Source of the DNA: JAENVU01 sp963756815
Lineage (GTDB): Bacteria > Actinomycetota > Acidimicrobiia > IMCC26256 > JAENVU01
Assembly (NCBI GenBank): GCA_963756815.1
Contig: CAVWPR010000061.1
Location: 288,396 to 352,395, forward strand
Direction of reading: 5' to 3'
DNA: 64,000 nt
Made by a program: the position numbers and the translations under genes. How positions within the stretch are numbered: the first letter of the stretch is position 1; each line of letters starts with the position of its first letter. The notes under the pieces are model-generated. The model was not told where the DNA came from. It searched no databases and worked only from the letters and a program-made list of their open reading frames with translations. Shown piece after piece: positions 26,863-34,535 of the stretch.

Positions 26863-28397
26863 AGGTCGCCGAGCGCTCGGCGGAGTTCGTCGACGACCGG
26901 TTGGGCGCCGCGCACTTCGCGCGCAAGGCGATCAACAAGGTCTTCCCCGACCACTGGTCCTTCATGTTGGGCGAGGTCGCGCTGTACACGTTCGTCATCC
27001 TCGTCCTCACCGGGATCTTCCTCACGCTCTTCTTCTCGCCGAGCCAGTCGAAGTTGGTGTACCACGGCGCCTACGCGCCGCTCCGCGGCGTCACCGTGTC
27101 CGAGGCGTACGCCTCGGCGCTCGACCTGAGCTTCGGCGTCCGCATCGGGCTGTTGATGCGCCAGATCCATCACTGGGCGGCGTTGGTGTTCGTCTGGTCG
27201 ATCGTCGCCCACCTGTGCCGCATCTTCTTCACCGGCGCCTTCCGGCGGCCGCGTGAGCTGAACTGGATGGTCGGCGTCACGCTCCTGCTGCTGGCGTTGT
27301 TGAACGACTTTCTCGGCTACTCGCTGCTCGACGACCTGCTCTCGGGCACCGGTCTGCGCATCGGATACGGCATCGTCGAGTCGATCCCGGTCGTCGGCAC
27401 CTGGGTCGCCTACCTCGGCTTCCAGGGTCCCTGGCCGGGCGACGCCGTCATCGGTCGCATGTACATCGCGCACGTGCTCATCGTCCCGCTGATCATCTTC
27501 GCCCTGCTCGGCGCGCACCTCGGGATGCTCTGGCGGCAGAAGCACACGCAGTTCCCCGGCAAGGGACGGACGGACACGACGGTCGTCGGATCACGGCTCT
27601 GGCCCGTCTACACCGCGAAGAGCCTCGGGCTGTTCGCGATCGTCGGCGGCGTGCTCGCGGCGCTCGGCGCATGGGTGCAGATCAACCCGGTGTGGCTGTA
27701 CGGGCCCTACGAGCCGGCTTCGGTGACCACCTACGCACAACCCGACTTCACCCTCGGCTGGATCGAGGGCGCCATGCGCCTCTTCCCGGGATGGGACATC
27801 CGTCTCGGGCACACCTACCGGGTCGCCGCCGGGTTCTGGCCCACGATCGTCTTCCCGGCGATCACGTTCGCGCTGCTGTACAGCTGGCCCTTCATCGACA
27901 AGCGCCTCACCGGGGACCGCGCCGAGCACAACGTCATCGACCGTCCCCGCGACCGGCCCGGGCGCTCGGCGTTCGGGCTCGGCGTCCTCACGTTCTTCGG
28001 CCTGCTGCTCGTCGCGGGGTCACAGGACATCCTGGCGTCGCAGCTCAACGTGACCATCCAGCCGGTGACGTGGTCATTGCGCATCGCGGTGATCACGCTG
28101 CCGTTCATCGTCGGTCTGGTCTCGCTCAAGCTGCTGCGGGACCTCAACCGGTCGCACGAGCAGCCGGAGATGACCGACGAGCCCGATGCCCCGAACGAGG
28201 TCGAGGCGCGCGACGCGCCGTCGCCCGTCGGTCCCGCGCCGGAGCTGCTCCCGGCGCACGCCGCGCCGCCCGTCGTCCACCCGCCCGCGAGGCGGCAACG
28301 GACCGTGCCCGCGGTCATCCCGATCGTGTGCAGCCTCGGCGTCGGTCTCTACGCCGTCGGCCGGCTCTTCCGGCACCGACGCCACGTTCACGACTGA
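26859..28397 (+). CDS. qcrB: Cytochrome b subunit of the bc complex
   Basis: The 512-residue protein has the cytochrome b core with heme His pairs in RQIHHWAALVFVWSIVAH and YIAHVLIVPLIIFALLGAH, and the quinol-site PEWY-like region reduced to LGWIEG. After about residue 440 there is an Ala/Pro-rich tail, then a final helix (IPIVCSLGVGLYAVGRLF). ATG 26859 overlaps the ctaG stop. It is the last gene of the operon, separated from its partners qcrC and qcrA by the whole oxidase module. Confidence 0.9.
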   Translation: MKVAERSAEFVDDRLGAAHFARKAINKVFPDHWSFMLGEVALYTFVILVLTGIFLTLFFSPSQSKLVYHGAYAPLRGVTVSEAYASALDLSFGVRIGLLMRQIHHWAALVFVWSIVAHLCRIFFTGAFRRPRELNWMVGVTLLLLALLNDFLGYSLLDDLLSGTGLRIGYGIVESIPVVGTWVAYLGFQGPWPGDAVIGRMYIAHVLIVPLIIFALLGAHLGMLWRQKHTQFPGKGRTDTTVVGSRLWPVYTAKSLGLFAIVGGVLAALGAWVQINPVWLYGPYEPASVTTYAQPDFTLGWIEGAMRLFPGWDIRLGHTYRVAAGFWPTIVFPAITFALLYSWPFIDKRLTGDRAEHNVIDRPRDRPGRSAFGLGVLTFFGLLLVAGSQDILASQLNVTIQPVTWSLRIAVITLPFIVGLVSLKLLRDLNRSHEQPEMTDEPDAPNEVEARDAPSPVGPAPELLPAHAAPPVVHPPARRQRTVPAVIPIVCSLGVGLYAVGRLFRHRRHVHD

Positions 28398-28424
28398 ACC
28401 GCTCCGCCGCGTCCGGCACGGCGA

Positions 28425-28449
28425 GTTTGCCGAATTCCCTCCGGGGTAG
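28425..28449 (+). promoter_or_regulatory. Stress-sigma-like promoter, GTTT-N15-GGGTAG
   Basis: GTTT (28425-28428) and GGGTAG (28444-28449) are separated by 15 bp in the 92-bp gap after qcrB. The promoter points at the 28490 gene and the two short genes that follow it. Confidence 0.58.
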
Positions 28450-28489
28450 CGAGCAGGGCAGGCAGTCGGCGACGAGCAGAGGAGGCGAC

Positions 28490-28756
28490 GTGGCGAAGGA
28501 TCACGGCTCCAGCGTGAAGGACGACGAGCAGTACGAGGCGCTGCGACGGGAGGGCGCCAGCGAGGAGAAGGCGGCGCGGATCGCGAACTCGTCGGCGAAC
28601 AGCTCACGTTCCTCCACGGGTCATCGGGGCGGCGAGGGTGGCCGGTACGAGGATCGTTCCAAGCAGGACTTGTACGACAAGGCCAAGGACGTCGGCATCG
28701 AGGGACGCTCGAAGATGTCCAAGCGTGAGCTGATCGACGCGCTCCGCAATCACTGA
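28490..28756 (+). CDS. Small Rho-N/SAP-like domain protein (DUF7218 type)
   Basis: The 88-residue protein is hydrophilic. Its N-terminal half has the EKAARIANSSAN pattern and its C-terminal half a 35-residue SAP/Rho-N-like helix-extended-helix (KQDLYDKAKDVGIEGRSKMS followed by KRELIDALRNH), which often binds nucleic acid. GTG 28490 lies 6 bp after AGAGGAGG. A stress-type promoter is 40 bp upstream. Two small membrane-associated proteins follow, a combination common in actinobacterial stress clusters. Confidence 0.72.
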   Translation: MAKDHGSSVKDDEQYEALRREGASEEKAARIANSSANSSRSSTGHRGGEGGRYEDRSKQDLYDKAKDVGIEGRSKMSKRELIDALRNH

Positions 28757-28766
28757 GGGAGGCGAC

Positions 28767-29162
28767 ATGGCAGCAGACGATCGGTCCGAACGGAGCCTCG
28801 GCGCGCTGGTGAACGAGGCTGCGGAGGAGTCCTCCCGGCTCGCGCATCAGGAACTCGACCTGGCGCGCGCCGAGCTGCAGGAGTCGGCGGCGGCGGCCGG
28901 GATCGGGCTCGCCGGCATGTCGCTCGCGGCGTTCGCCGCCGCGCTCGGCGCGCTGTTCATGGCGCTCGCCGCGATGTTCGGCATCGCCACATGGCTGCCG
29001 CTCTGGTCGGCGGCGCTCATCGTCGGGGCGGCGGCGTTCGCCGGTGCGGGCGTGGCCGCGCTCATCGGGAAGTCCTCCGCCGAGGCGGTGCACCTACCCA
29101 CCCGGACCGCGGAGACCTTGAAGGAGGACGCCAAGTGGCTGAGCCGGGCAAGCAGCAGCTAG
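28767..29162 (+). CDS. Holin-superfamily-III/PF07332-type membrane protein
   Basis: The 131-residue protein has an amphipathic N-terminal helix (VNEAAEESSRLAHQELDLAR) and two adjacent hydrophobic segments (MSLAAFAAALGALFMALAAMFGI; SAALIVGAAAFAGAGVAALIG), the layout of PF07332. The holin label is by family only; nothing here suggests a phage. It begins 10 bp after the SAP-like gene, with GGGAGGCGAC before ATG. Its end overlaps the following DUF3618 start by 28 bp. Confidence 0.75.
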   Translation: MAADDRSERSLGALVNEAAEESSRLAHQELDLARAELQESAAAAGIGLAGMSLAAFAAALGALFMALAAMFGIATWLPLWSAALIVGAAAFAGAGVAALIGKSSAEAVHLPTRTAETLKEDAKWLSRASSS

Positions 29163-29365
29163 AGCACGACATCGCCGCGACGCGTGAGGAGCTCGCGGCC
29201 ACGGTCGCCGAGATCGAGGCACGAGTGTCCCCGGCGGCGTTCGCACGCAGGCACCGTGACGAGCTCGTCGTCGCCGGCGCGGTCGCGGCGGTGCTGCTCG
29301 TGGTGATCAGGATCGGCGCGGCGATCCGACGCCGCGCCCAGCGGCACGCGGTCTCAGCCGCCTGA
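29135..29365 (+). CDS. DUF3618 domain protein
   Basis: The 76-residue protein has the DUF3618 signature LEHDIAATREELAATVAEIEARVSP followed by one helix (ELVVAGAVAAVLLVVIRIGA) and a basic tail. GTG 29135 has AAGGAGG at a 7-bp distance. DUF3618 genes normally accompany PF07332 proteins, as here, and the pair probably acts at the envelope. Its 3' end overlaps the convergent lipoprotein gene by 12 bp. Confidence 0.8.
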   Translation: MAEPGKQQLEHDIAATREELAATVAEIEARVSPAAFARRHRDELVVAGAVAAVLLVVIRIGAAIRRRAQRHAVSAA

Positions 29366-29860
29366 GGGCGCAGTCGTCGTCGTCGTGGTCGACGTCGTCG
29401 ACTGCCCCACGACCCCGGGATCGCTGAGCTCGAGCGTGTACTGCGTCCGCGTCGCGCCCGCCGCCGTCGTGTCCAGGGGCGAAGGGGCGGTGCTCACGAC
29501 GAGCCGGCGGTCGCCCGACTCCCACTCGCCCTGGTAGGCGCGCCGGCCGGTTTGCCTCGGCGGGTGCACGACCGTGTACCGCGCCCCGAGGTGGGTCGCG
29601 TACCAGGAGACGATCTCCTGGCCGGCGTCGCCGAACACGCCGAACGTCTGCACGGTGGCGCCGTCGACGTGCTGCGCAGGGCCGGACGGCGCGCTGCGCG
29701 GGTACCGCGGGAGCGCGTCGAACGCCTTCTGGGTCGGCGTCGTCGCGGAGGTCGAGGTCGGGGTGGCGGCCCGACTCCCGCTCGACGAGCACCCCATCGC
29801 AACCGTGACGAGCACCGTCGCCGTGAGCACGAGCGGTCGACAGACCAGGCGTCGCGACAT
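29354..29860 (-). CDS. Putative lipoprotein, paralogue A of a tandem pair
   Basis: The 168-residue protein has a lipobox-type signal (VLVTVAMGCSSSGS, Cys at residue 24) and ends in a Thr-rich tail (TTSTTTTTTAPSGG). The middle part shares with the gene upstream the features RYP(R/G)S, QTFGVFGD/VRSFVVSS, a WY or WF segment before a loop, RAYQGEWE/KAYRGVWE and RRLVVSTAP/RRLLVSSAP. No named family is recognised. It was probably formed by tandem duplication with 29865-30392. Confidence 0.62.
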   Translation of the reverse strand: MSRRLVCRPLVLTATVLVTVAMGCSSSGSRAATPTSTSATTPTQKAFDALPRYPRSAPSGPAQHVDGATVQTFGVFGDAGQEIVSWYATHLGARYTVVHPPRQTGRRAYQGEWESGDRRLVVSTAPSPLDTTAAGATRTQYTLELSDPGVVGQSTTSTTTTTTAPSGG

Positions 29861-29864
29861 CGCG

Positions 29865-30392
29865 CTATCCCCCGATCGAGGTCGAGGTCGGGCTTGACGT
29901 CGACGTCGCCTCGCTCCCGGCGTTCGGACCGGTCACGGCCACGCCGGCATCTCCCAACGTGAGCGTGTACTGCGTCTTCGCGCGCAGCTGGGCCGACTGG
30001 TTCTCGACGGTCGGAGCGGGTGCGGAGCTGACGAGCAGTCGACGGCCGTTCCGCTCCCAGACGCCGCGGTACGCCTTGGTGCCGTAGGCCGCCGGGGCGC
30101 GTACCACCGTCCACCCGTCCAGGTGGTCGCCGAACCACGTGACCACCTGGCGGGGCACCTCGCTGCTCACCACGAAGCTGCGCACCGTCACGCCCTGCGT
30201 GTGCCGCTTCGGTCCGATGGGGGTGCTGCCGGGATACCGCCGAATGTTGTCGAAGACACCTGTGGTGAAGGTCGATGCGTTGGGAGTCGGCTGGGTCGAC
30301 GCCCGGCTGCCGCTCGAGGAGCAGCCCACCATGAGGAGGGCCGACGCCAGCACCATGCCGGTGAAGAGGTTGCGGCTGCAGCGTTGTCTCAT
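29865..30392 (-). CDS. Putative lipoprotein, paralogue B of a tandem pair
   Basis: Start ATG 30392 gives a signal peptide ending LLMVGCSSSGSRA, with the same CSSSGSRA as its neighbour. The 175-residue protein has the matching KAYRGVWERNGRRLLVSSAP core and a Ser/Thr-rich C terminus. The frame extends upstream to 30467, but the added residues are basic and precede the signal. A stress-type promoter lies at 30403-30427, only 11 bp before the start, suggesting a short leader. It is followed after 4 bp by paralogue A. Confidence 0.62.
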   Translation of the reverse strand: MRQRCSRNLFTGMVLASALLMVGCSSSGSRASTQPTPNASTFTTGVFDNIRRYPGSTPIGPKRHTQGVTVRSFVVSSEVPRQVVTWFGDHLDGWTVVRAPAAYGTKAYRGVWERNGRRLLVSSAPAPTVENQSAQLRAKTQYTLTLGDAGVAVTGPNAGSEATSTSSPTSTSIGG

Positions 30393-30402
30393 CACTGAAC
30401 CG

Positions 30403-30427
30403 CTACCCGAGCGACGCAACGTCAAAC
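30403..30427 (-). promoter_or_regulatory. Stress-sigma-like promoter of the lipoprotein pair, GTTT-N15-GGGTAG
   Basis: On the minus strand GTTT (30427-30424) and GGGTAG (30408-30403) are 15 bp apart and point at the lipoprotein gene starting at 30392. Confidence 0.57.
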
Positions 30428-30610
30428 GGCGAGCTCGGACGCGGGCACCACGGTCGTCATCGAGCACCCGATCGGGATGCCGGTACCCATGCCGGCCGGC
30501 GACGCCCCGAACGTGCGCGCGTCGTGCGCCGCGCCCGGCGGGTTCTACGCTCTCGCCCCCCGAGGGAAGTGCAGGCCGGACGATCCGACGACGTTCGAGG
30601 TGGGGGCCGG

Positions 30611-30787
30611 ATGCGCAACGATCAGTGGGAGTGCAAGTCGTGCGGCGACATCGTCGACGTGCCGCGAGGGCGACACCCGACCACCATGCTGGTCACGACC
30701 GCTCGCGGGCGGACCCGCATCCTCCTCGTCGACATGGAGGAGATCCATCGGTGCCACCCCGACGCCGTCGACGACACCACCTTGTAG
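30611..30787 (+). CDS. Small protein with a single CxxC motif
   Basis: The 58-residue ORF starts at ATG 30611 after GGTGGGGGCC. It begins MRNDQWECKSCGDIVDVPRG and ends EIHRCHPDAVDD. The CKSC pair and the later C-H could bind zinc as a half ribbon. No family is recognised. Codon usage looks coding, but it is short and is antisense to another open frame, so confidence is moderate. Confidence 0.42.
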   Translation: MRNDQWECKSCGDIVDVPRGRHPTTMLVTTARGRTRILLVDMEEIHRCHPDAVDDTTL

Positions 30788-30821
30788 ACGGGTCGGCGCT
30801 GCGCTCACCCGCGCACCGCCG

Positions 30822-31784
30822 TCAGTGCGCCCCGGTCGTGGAACGCGCGCCGACCGCGGAGACCGGCATGAGGTAGACGACGCGGGCGTGCGGCACCCGA
30901 CGGCGGATAGCGGCTTCGAGCTCGGTCAGCGCCGCAGGCACCTCCGGCGCGCTCAGGTCGGCGAACCGCAGCTCGACCCGCGCTCCGAGCAGCAGCTCCT
31001 CGGGACCGAGCTGCTCGGTGCGCATCCCGACCAGACGGTCGACACGTGGATCCGACTCGATCACCGAGCGGATCGACGCGAGGTCGGCGGCGCCGGCCGA
31101 CTCCCCGATGAGGAAGCTCTTCATCTCGCCCGCCAGCAACCAGGCGATCACCACGAGCAGCACACCGATCGCGAGACTCCCGACCGCGTCGAAACGGCCG
31201 TTCGTCGTGATGGCGGCGAGCCCGACGCCTGCGAGCGCGAACAACAGCCCCAGGAGGGCGGCCGAGTCCTCGAGCAGCACCACGGTGATCTCCGCCTGCT
31301 TCGACGCCCGCACGAACTGCGGCCACGTGAGATCGCCCTTCATCGGGCGGGCCCGGCGGACCGCGGTCCGCAGCGAGAGGCTCTCGAAGACCATCGCGGC
31401 GAGGAGGATGCCGACTGCCCACGGGACCGATCCCACGGATTCCGGCCGGCGGAGCTTCTCCTCGCCCTCGACCAGCGCGAAGAGACCGCCGGCGGTGAAG
31501 AGCACGATGGCGACGACGAACGACCAGAAGTAGCGCTCCCGGCCGAACCCGAAGGGATGTTGCGAGCTGGGCGCGCGACGCGCCCGGACGCCTCCGAGGA
31601 GCAGGAGCGCCTCGTTGCCGCTGTCGGCCACGGAGTGGAGCGACTCGGCGAGGAGCGAGGCCGAGTGGGTCACCACGAATCCGACGAACTTGGCGATCGC
31701 GACGGCGACGTTCGCACCCAGCGCGGCGAGCACCGCGCGCCGCGACCCTTCGCGCGACGATCCGTTGCGACCGCTGCCGCTCAT
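30822..31784 (-). CDS. Cation diffusion facilitator (CDF) metal/proton exporter
   Basis: The 320-residue protein has six hydrophobic segments and the CDF metal site pairs: SLLAESLHSVADSGNE in TM2 (HxxxD) and the TM5 counterpart SAALLGLLFAL. The HPFGFGRERYF loop is diagnostic for the family. A C-terminal ferredoxin-like cytoplasmic domain follows (DPRVDRLVGM...ARVELRFADL). The TM5 site reads EDSAALLG with a single Asp, so metal choice (Zn, Fe or Mn) cannot be read off. Monocistronic; GGGTAA at 31828-31833 is only a weak promoter candidate. Confidence 0.85.
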   Translation of the reverse strand: MSGSGRNGSSREGSRRAVLAALGANVAVAIAKFVGFVVTHSASLLAESLHSVADSGNEALLLLGGVRARRAPSSQHPFGFGRERYFWSFVVAIVLFTAGGLFALVEGEEKLRRPESVGSVPWAVGILLAAMVFESLSLRTAVRRARPMKGDLTWPQFVRASKQAEITVVLLEDSAALLGLLFALAGVGLAAITTNGRFDAVGSLAIGVLLVVIAWLLAGEMKSFLIGESAGAADLASIRSVIESDPRVDRLVGMRTEQLGPEELLLGARVELRFADLSAPEVPAALTELEAAIRRRVPHARVVYLMPVSAVGARSTTGAH

Positions 31785-32001
31785 CTTCGCTCACCTCTCC
31801 GCCGAGCCTCTGCGCCGACGCTGTCGCGCTCGTTACCCCGCGCCGCCTGCGGCATGCGGACGACGGGCTCGACGACGGCGCTCGGGCTCGTGCCGTCACG
31901 AGCGCACCGGTGCTCAGGTTCTCGAAGGTTCGCTGCACATGGTCTCGGGGAGCGCGGACCGGTGCAATCCGCGAGCAGCGACCCGCCCGAGTCCACTCCC
32001 C

Positions 32002-32027
32002 GTTTTACGCCCGACCGCGTCGGGAAA
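32002..32027 (+). promoter_or_regulatory. Possible stress-type promoter, GTTT-N16-GGGAAA (weak)
   Basis: GTTT (32002-32005), 16 bp, then GGGAAA (32022-32027), upstream of the lipoprotein start at 32060. Both spacing and -10 sequence deviate from the main pattern. Confidence 0.3.
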
Positions 32028-32059
32028 CCCGACGCCGAGGTCAGCAAAGGAGTCGCACG

Positions 32060-32416
32060 ATGAAGCTTCGAGGAGCGGCGTGCGCGATCGGCTGCGTCGC
32101 GCTCGTTGCCACAGCGGGATGCAGCAGCGGCACCAAGAAGGACATCAGCCAGGGCGTCGCCCGCAACGCGGTGGCCGTCGGCATGAAGAAGGAGTTCGGC
32201 GACCACGACCATTCGCTGAAGGATCTCCCCACGTGCACGACGACACCGGTGAACGGCAGCAACACCAAGGTCGACGTCACGTGCAAGGCCACCACCGACA
32301 ACGGTGAGAAGGCATCCCTCACCGGCCGCACCGAAGGCGCGAACGAGGTCCGCGGCACGTTCACCGGCTTCGTGGACGGCACGAAGATCTTCACCGTCGA
32401 CTGCATCGGCTGCTGA
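32060..32416 (+). CDS. DUF4333-like small lipoprotein
   Basis: The 118-residue protein has a lipobox signal (VALVATAGCSSG) and a cystatin-like core with paired cysteines (LPTCTTTPV and VDVTCKATT), then TGRTEG...GTFTGFVDG and a terminal CIGC. This resembles DUF4333 lipoproteins of actinobacteria. ATG 32060 follows AAAGGAG by 7 bp, a clear ribosome-binding site. The 275-bp region upstream (31785-32059) contains no gene that I can support. Confidence 0.65.
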   Translation: MKLRGAACAIGCVALVATAGCSSGTKKDISQGVARNAVAVGMKKEFGDHDHSLKDLPTCTTTPVNGSNTKVDVTCKATTDNGEKASLTGRTEGANEVRGTFTGFVDGTKIFTVDCIGC

Positions 32417-32441
32417 GACCGGTCCGGCCCCATCCAGGATC

Positions 32442-32942
32442 TCAGTGCTGGGTGATGTACCGGTCGACGTCCTTGTTCGCGCTGTCGACGTCACGACCGC
32501 CGGCATGTTCATCGGCGAAGCTCAGCCACCGGGCGCCGAGCTCCTCGCGCTCGGCACGTCCGACATTCCGGCGCAGGTCGGCGAGCGCGCCGCGCTCCTC
32601 CTCGCCCATGTGGTCGCTGTTCGCCCGCCGCGCTCGGGCCACCGCTTCCCACCACTCGGTGGATCCCGCCCGCTGCTCGCCCGCGTCGCGGACCGCGTCC
32701 CTGATCTCGTTGTGATCCGAGATCGCGTCGGCGGTCTCTTCCTCCACGCGGGCACCGGCGCGGAGCAGCTCGGGATAGAAGAGCCGCTCCTCGGCGTCCG
32801 CGTGCCGGTCGAGCAGCTCGCCCACGGGATCCCAGATGTCGGCGACGACCTCGTCACCGGCATCGTGGTGCTCGTCGAGCTCGGCGAACCGGCGGCGGAA
32901 CACCTCGTGCTCGTCGAGGATCAGGTCACAGATGTCGGGCAT
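32442..32942 (-). CDS. Hemerythrin HHE-domain protein
   Basis: The 166-residue protein has the HHE four-helix pattern with diiron-type ligands: LDEHEVFRRRFAELDEHHD, RHADAEERLFYPEL, SDHNEIRDAV and NSDHMGEEERGAL. Such proteins bind O2, NO or iron. It is followed upstream, on the same strand and 18 bp apart, by a small membrane protein. The two may be co-transcribed. Confidence 0.85.
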   Translation of the reverse strand: MPDICDLILDEHEVFRRRFAELDEHHDAGDEVVADIWDPVGELLDRHADAEERLFYPELLRAGARVEEETADAISDHNEIRDAVRDAGEQRAGSTEWWEAVARARRANSDHMGEEERGALADLRRNVGRAEREELGARWLSFADEHAGGRDVDSANKDVDRYITQH

Positions 32943-32960
32943 ACCGCCTCCTTCCGACGC

Positions 32961-33440
32961 TCAGCGAGCGAGCCTCGAGTACACGAACGCAGTGACGACG
33001 CCGTAGACCATGTGCGGGATCGCGTCGGCGAGCCAGTCGCGCGTCGACCAGTCGGTGGGATCGCTGACCCCGAGGAGCGCGGGCGTGCCGTCGCCGGCGA
33101 GCATCGCGCTGACGCCGAGCACGAGCGGTGCGACGGGTCGGGGGATCCGTCGGTCGAGCAGGCCGTACAGCACGCCGGTCGCGATGCCGTCGACGTAGCC
33201 GAACAGCGCCCCGGCCCCCTGCTCGCGGTGCTCGACCTCCGCCTCGTGGTCGTCGGTCTCCAGACCCACCAGCGCTCCGAGCCGGGCGGCGGTCCGCGTG
33301 GGCACGCGGCTCGGGGGACGCCCGCGCACGAGCATGTCGAGGTAGGTGGTGGCATTGATCAGACACGTCCCGGCAGCTCCGGCGATCGCACCGTCGAGCA
33401 ACCGGTCCGTGGTCGAGCGTCGGCACGAGCGCACGGCCAT
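32961..33440 (-). CDS. Hypothetical integral membrane protein
   Basis: From ATG 33440 the 159-residue protein has hydrophobic segments near residues 17-35, 80-97, 100-115 and 140-155 (for example LLDGAIAGAAGTCLINATTY and PHMVYGVVTAFVYSRLA). The GAIAGAAGT...PHMVYGV arrangement resembles YqhR/DUF6789-like proteins, but I cannot name a family with confidence. The longer open frame (to 33620) is a shadow of the SDR gene. Confidence 0.6.
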   Translation of the reverse strand: MAVRSCRRSTTDRLLDGAIAGAAGTCLINATTYLDMLVRGRPPSRVPTRTAARLGALVGLETDDHEAEVEHREQGAGALFGYVDGIATGVLYGLLDRRIPRPVAPLVLGVSAMLAGDGTPALLGVSDPTDWSTRDWLADAIPHMVYGVVTAFVYSRLAR

Positions 33441-33453
33441 GATCGCCCCGCCC

Positions 33454-34465
33454 TCAGTGAGACGCGCCGGTGAGCCGGCGCGACCGGTCGCGCGCCTCGG
33501 CCATCGCCGCGGCCACGAAGGTCCGACCGGTGTCGGGCAGCGACTTGAGGAAGCTCGGATCGAGTGCCCCGCCCGCCCTGGCGTCGAAGATGCCATGGGC
33601 GCCGGCGTCGTCGTCGACATCCACCGGTTCGCGCAGGTTCACGGGCCGGTCGGGGCTGATCGGCTGGTCGGTGAGCTGCGTGTCCCACGCGCCGAGCGCC
33701 GCGTAGTGGTTACCGAGGCCCGGGAACAGCCGGCCCGCGAGCACGAGCATCTTGTTCCACGAGCCGACGACCTTCGACCGGCGACCGTCGAGGGCGACCC
33801 GCACGATGTACTTCGCCGGGACCTCCGGCTGGTAGATCGGCGGCACCGGCTGCGGGTGGTGGTCCATGGTGGTCTTGCACCAGTCGAACTGCGGTGTGTT
33901 GACCGCCGGGAGGTGCACCATCGACAGCCTGACGTGGCTGCCGGCGTGCAGGAGCTCGGCTCGCGTCGACTCGAAGAACCCACGGCACGCGAACTTCGAC
34001 GAGCAGTACGCGGCCTGCAGCGGGATGCCGATGAAGGCCAGCGCGGAGCCGACGTTCACGATCGAGCCGTGGTCGCGCGGGCGCATGCGGTCCAGGGCGA
34101 CCATGGTGCCCCAGACCTGTCCGAGGAAGGTCACCTCGACCGCGCGGCGGAAGTCCTCGGGGGCGGTCTCGGAGACCGGGGCGAAGCTCGTGGTCATGGC
34201 GTCGTTGACCCAGACGTCGATGGGCCCCAGCTCGTCCTCGACCTGCGTCGCCGCCGCGTTCACCGAGTCGTAGTCGGCGACGTCGGCGGGCACGACGAGC
34301 GCCCGCCGACCTCGTGCACGGATGTCCTCCGCCGCGCCCTCGAGCCCGGCCCGGCCGCGCGCCACCGAGCGCGACGTCGAACCCGTGCTCGGCGAATGCG
34401 ATCGCCGTCGCCCGACCGACGCCGGCCGACGCTCCGGTCACCACTGCCACGCGTGTCGTGCTCAT
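33454..34465 (-). CDS. Short-chain dehydrogenase/reductase (one frameshift)
   Basis: The protein of about 337 residues starts at ATG 34465 with TTRVAVVTGASAGVGRATA, the NAD(P) loop TGxxxGxG. The second frame begins near 34358 and contains the catalytic residues (S in NVGSALAF, Y and K in AAYCSSKFA) and a C-terminal extension of about 100 residues typical of the SDR 'DltE-like' oxidoreductases. An extra G in CTCGGTGGCGCG joins the two frames as FDVAL-ARGRAGLE. Substrate unknown. Confidence 0.77.
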
Positions 34466-34535
34466 CCGCTCCTCTTCCCGCTCGCGTCGTCCACGGATCT
34501 GCGTTCCGTCATCGGATACCCCGTCGCGGGCGGCG

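Noticed and set aside
28767..29162. Prophage holin
   Set aside because: PF07332 proteins are common in actinobacterial chromosomes beside DUF3618 genes, and there is no other phage gene in the window.
30524..30610. Longer N terminus for the small CxxC protein (start at 30524)
   Set aside because: The added 29 residues are Arg-rich and non-coding in style. ATG 30611 is preceded by a better ribosome-binding region.
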